Part shown: piece by piece, positions 62,117 through 64,000 of the stretch
How positions within the stretch are numbered: the first letter of the stretch is position 1
How the letters are laid out: each line of letters begins with the position of its first letter
From: Variovorax sp. Root473
GTDB taxonomy: Bacteria > Pseudomonadota > Gammaproteobacteria > Burkholderiales > Burkholderiaceae_C
DNA length: 64,000 nucleotides
Reading direction: 5' to 3'
Assembly (NCBI RefSeq): GCF_001426505.1
Contig: NZ_LMEV01000020.1
Coordinates: 177,606 to 241,605, forward strand
Program-made: the position numbers and the translations under genes
Notes under the pieces: generated by a model
The model's database searches: none
Told to the model about the DNA's origin: nothing
The model's input: the letters and a program-made list of their open reading frames with translations, nothing else

Positions 62117-62968
62117 TTACTTCACGCCGCCCGATTCGTAGATGCTCCAGGCCGCCTCGGCGCTCGCATCGTCGTGGATCATGGCCATCAGCGCGCTCAC
62201 CACCGCCGAGGGGTTGGCGTGCTGGTACACGTTGCGGCCGTACACCATGCCGACGGCGCCCTGGTCCATGAGCACGCGCGAGCGGGCGAACACCTGCTGC
62301 AGGTCTTCGCGCCCGCCGCCGCGCACGAGCACGGGGCAGCGCGCGGCCTGCACCACGCGGTGGAAGTCGGTGGGGTCGGTGGTGGGGTCGGCCTTGACGA
62401 TGTCGGCGCCCATTTCGCGTGCCAGGCGCGTGAGCGTGACGATCTTCTCGGCATCGCCGTCCACCGAGTAGCGGCTGTTGGCAGTGGGCGCCTGCATCAC
62501 CAGTGGCTCGATCATCAGCGGCATGCCGTAGCGCTCGCAGTCGGCGCGCACGCGCGCGATGTTCTGCACGCACTGGCGAAACAGGTCGGGCTCGTCGGGC
62601 AGCATGAACAGGTTGACGACCACGCAGGCCGCGTCCATCTGCACGGCGGGCAGCACCGGGTCGTCCTGGTTCTGCAGCACGGCCCACATCACGCGGTGGT
62701 GCACGGCGTTGTAGGGGTTGCCCATGTCCAGCCGCATCACCAGCGCGGGGCGCTCGCGGCCGGGGCGGTTCTGCAGCAGGTCGGATTGCCCGTAGTTCAG
62801 CTGGATCGCGTCGGGCTTCGCGGCCACGAGCTTGTCGATCACGCCGGGCATGTCCTCCAGGCCGTCCAGGAAGGTGGGCTCGTTGCACACGCCGTGGTCC
62901 AGGGCGATGTCCAGGCAGCGGCCGTTGTGCAGCAGGCGGTTGAGCCGCGCGGTCTTGTCTTTCGACAT
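62117..62968 (-). CDS. Class I aldolase, DeoC/LsrF/FbaB family
   Basis: The 283-residue product is a TIM-barrel class I aldolase: LDIALDHGVCNEPTFLDGLE, GADIVKADPTTDPTDFHRVV, with the lysine of VKADPT as the probable Schiff-base residue, and PVLVRGGGREDLQQVFARSR. The closest family is the LsrF/DhnA group that thiolyses or cleaves phosphorylated sugars. The partner sugar is unknown. It follows the aldo/keto reductase gene by 51 bp and is probably cotranscribed. Confidence 0.88.
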   Translation of the reverse strand: MSKDKTARLNRLLHNGRCLDIALDHGVCNEPTFLDGLEDMPGVIDKLVAAKPDAIQLNYGQSDLLQNRPGRERPALVMRLDMGNPYNAVHHRVMWAVLQNQDDPVLPAVQMDAACVVVNLFMLPDEPDLFRQCVQNIARVRADCERYGMPLMIEPLVMQAPTANSRYSVDGDAEKIVTLTRLAREMGADIVKADPTTDPTDFHRVVQAARCPVLVRGGGREDLQQVFARSRVLMDQGAVGMVYGRNVYQHANPSAVVSALMAMIHDDASAEAAWSIYESGGVK

Positions 62969-63019
62969 GAAGGAAGAACTCCGTGTTGAGGAAAAGGAAG
63001 GAAAGGAACAGGCGCGCGC

Positions 63020-64000
63020 TCAGGCGAGCGCGTCCAGGTGGCGCTTGGCTGCAGCGTCGATCAGCTGCAGGGCTTCGCCGTCGAGCACGACCGCGCCGGC
63101 GCCGGCGTTCTCGATCGCCTGCTGGCGCACGCGCGCGCCGCACAGCGCCACCGAGACGGTGCCGCGCGCGATGGTCCAGGCGATCATCATCTGGCCGAAC
63201 GAGCAGCCCAGGTGCGTGCGCAGCGGCTCCAGCGTGTCGAAGAAGGCCTTGAGCCTGGCGCGGTTGGCTTCGCTGAAGCGCGGGTGGGTGGCGCGCTGGT
63301 CGTCGCCCTTGAACTCACGCGCGGGGTCGATGGGCCCGGCCAGCAGGCCCAGCGCCAGCGACGAATAGCCCAGCACCGCCACGTTGTGCTCGGCGCACAG
63401 CGGCGCCAGCGTGGTCTCGATCCCGCGGTCGATAAGGCTGTAGAGCTCCTGCGCCGCATCGACCGGGCCGTGCTTCAGGTACTCGGAAAGGATCTCGGGC
63501 GTCGCGTTGCTCACGCCGATGGCGCGGATCTTTCCCTGCTTCTTGAGCGCCAGCAGCGCGTCCATGGTCTCGGCCACGGGCGTGGTGTGGTCCTGCCAGT
63601 GCGTGATGTACAGGTCGATGTAGTCGGTCTGCAGGCGCTTCAGGCTCTCTTCGCATTCGTGGAAGATCGAGTCGCGCCCGAGGTAGCGGTACACCGGGTG
63701 GCCGTCTTCGTCGAAGAAGTGCGTGCCCTGCTGCGTGTGCCACACCAGGCCGCACTTGGTGGCGATCACGGCCTCGTGGCGGCGGCCCTTGAGGGCGGTG
63801 CCGACGATGCTCTCGGAGCGGCCCAGGCCGTAGGCCGGCGCGGTGTCGATCAGGTTCACGCCCGCATCGAGCGAGGCCTGGATCGCGATCACGGCGGCCG
63901 CGTTGTCGCCGCCGCCCCACATCCATCCGCCCATGGCCCAGGTGCCCAGGCCGATGGCCGAGCATTCGATGCCCGAGGGGCCGAGGGTGATCTTCTTCAT
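63020..64000 (-). CDS. Aldo/keto reductase
   Basis: The 326-residue product has the AKR motifs GLGTWAMGGWMWGGGD, NLIDTAPAYGLGRSE (catalytic Asp and Tyr), ATKCGL (Lys) and IDLYITHWQDHTTP (His). The C-terminal IENAGAG region resembles the YajO/IolS-type AKR subfamily. It is a NADPH-dependent reductase of sugars or aldehydes. The start codon falls on the last three bases of the window, so it is complete if the ATG there is the true start. Confidence 0.91.
   Translation of the reverse strand: MKKITLGPSGIECSAIGLGTWAMGGWMWGGGDNAAAVIAIQASLDAGVNLIDTAPAYGLGRSESIVGTALKGRRHEAVIATKCGLVWHTQQGTHFFDEDGHPVYRYLGRDSIFHECEESLKRLQTDYIDLYITHWQDHTTPVAETMDALLALKKQGKIRAIGVSNATPEILSEYLKHGPVDAAQELYSLIDRGIETTLAPLCAEHNVAVLGYSSLALGLLAGPIDPAREFKGDDQRATHPRFSEANRARLKAFFDTLEPLRTHLGCSFGQMMIAWTIARGTVSVALCGARVRQQAIENAGAGAVVLDGEALQLIDAAAKRHLDALA

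Overview
The window is high-GC, densely coded DNA without rRNA, tRNA, CRISPR arrays, insertion sequences or prophage genes. Gene content points to a beta-proteobacterium of the Comamonadaceae, most likely Variovorax or a close relative. It carries Bug-type tricarboxylate receptors, TctA/TctB, several Liv-type amino-acid ABC systems, a gentisate pathway, phasin/PHA genes and a GC-rich intergenic repeat. The genus is inferred from these traits and was not checked by a search.

Layout. 17-3.5 kb (minus): tctBA, a glycine-rich RRM cold-shock-type protein, a DUF3820 protein and a SUI1/YciH protein. 3.6-4.9 kb: a DEAD-box helicase. 4.9-11.7 kb (minus): a five-gene acyl-CoA operon (carboxyltransferase, biotin carboxylase, SDR, two acyl-CoA dehydrogenases) resembling part of the Atu acyclic-terpene pathway. 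11.8-16.9 kb (minus): a stand-alone MHYT membrane protein, a beta-propeller lipoprotein, DUF445 and ArgE. 17.0-20.6 kb (plus): a glycerophosphodiesterase with an EF-hand-like loop, a HipO-type amidohydrolase and a DUF2817 peptidase. 20.7-26.7 kb: an orphan Liv-type binding protein diverging from a molybdopterin oxidoreductase, a lipoprotein aminopeptidase, a PHA-system protein and a CoA transferase. 26.7-29.8 kb (minus): acyl-CoA-binding protein, a TPR-like protein, a PhaD-like TetR regulator, a phasin and a thioesterase. 29.8-37.5 kb: a LysR regulator diverging from a 3-hydroxybenzoate/gentisate operon, followed by two Bug receptors and an FAD oxidoreductase. 37.6-39.3 kb: a lipoprotein and TesB. 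39.2-50.2 kb: a GntR regulator diverging from a long catabolic operon (SDR, LivKHMGF transporter, two SDRs, a KstD-like flavin dehydrogenase, GST, SDR). 50.2-51.9 kb: a SulP-STAS transporter with a GC-rich leader. 51.9-56.7 kb (minus): a second Liv transporter whose livG and livF are separated by a copy of the dispersed repeat. 56.8-64 kb (minus): an orphan ATP synthase c-subunit, a 1573-residue secreted modular di-haem protein, a DeoC/LsrF-type aldolase and an aldo/keto reductase.

Themes. Much of the window serves uptake and breakdown of organic acids, aromatics and acyl-CoA compounds, with local regulators beside their targets. Several regulatory structures can be read directly. A dispersed ~90-bp repeat occurs four times. 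Two inverted repeats enclose Shine-Dalgarno sequences (RRM gene and an SDR gene). A long dyad overlaps the promoter of the carboxylase operon, and mirror-image TCATGTATAC sites flank the GntR/SDR divergence. The most unusual single gene is the large secreted protein at 57.2-61.9 kb, which combines two propeller regions, Ig-like, LamG-like and PKD-like modules, a di-haem MauG/peroxidase-like module and a ricin-type lectin.
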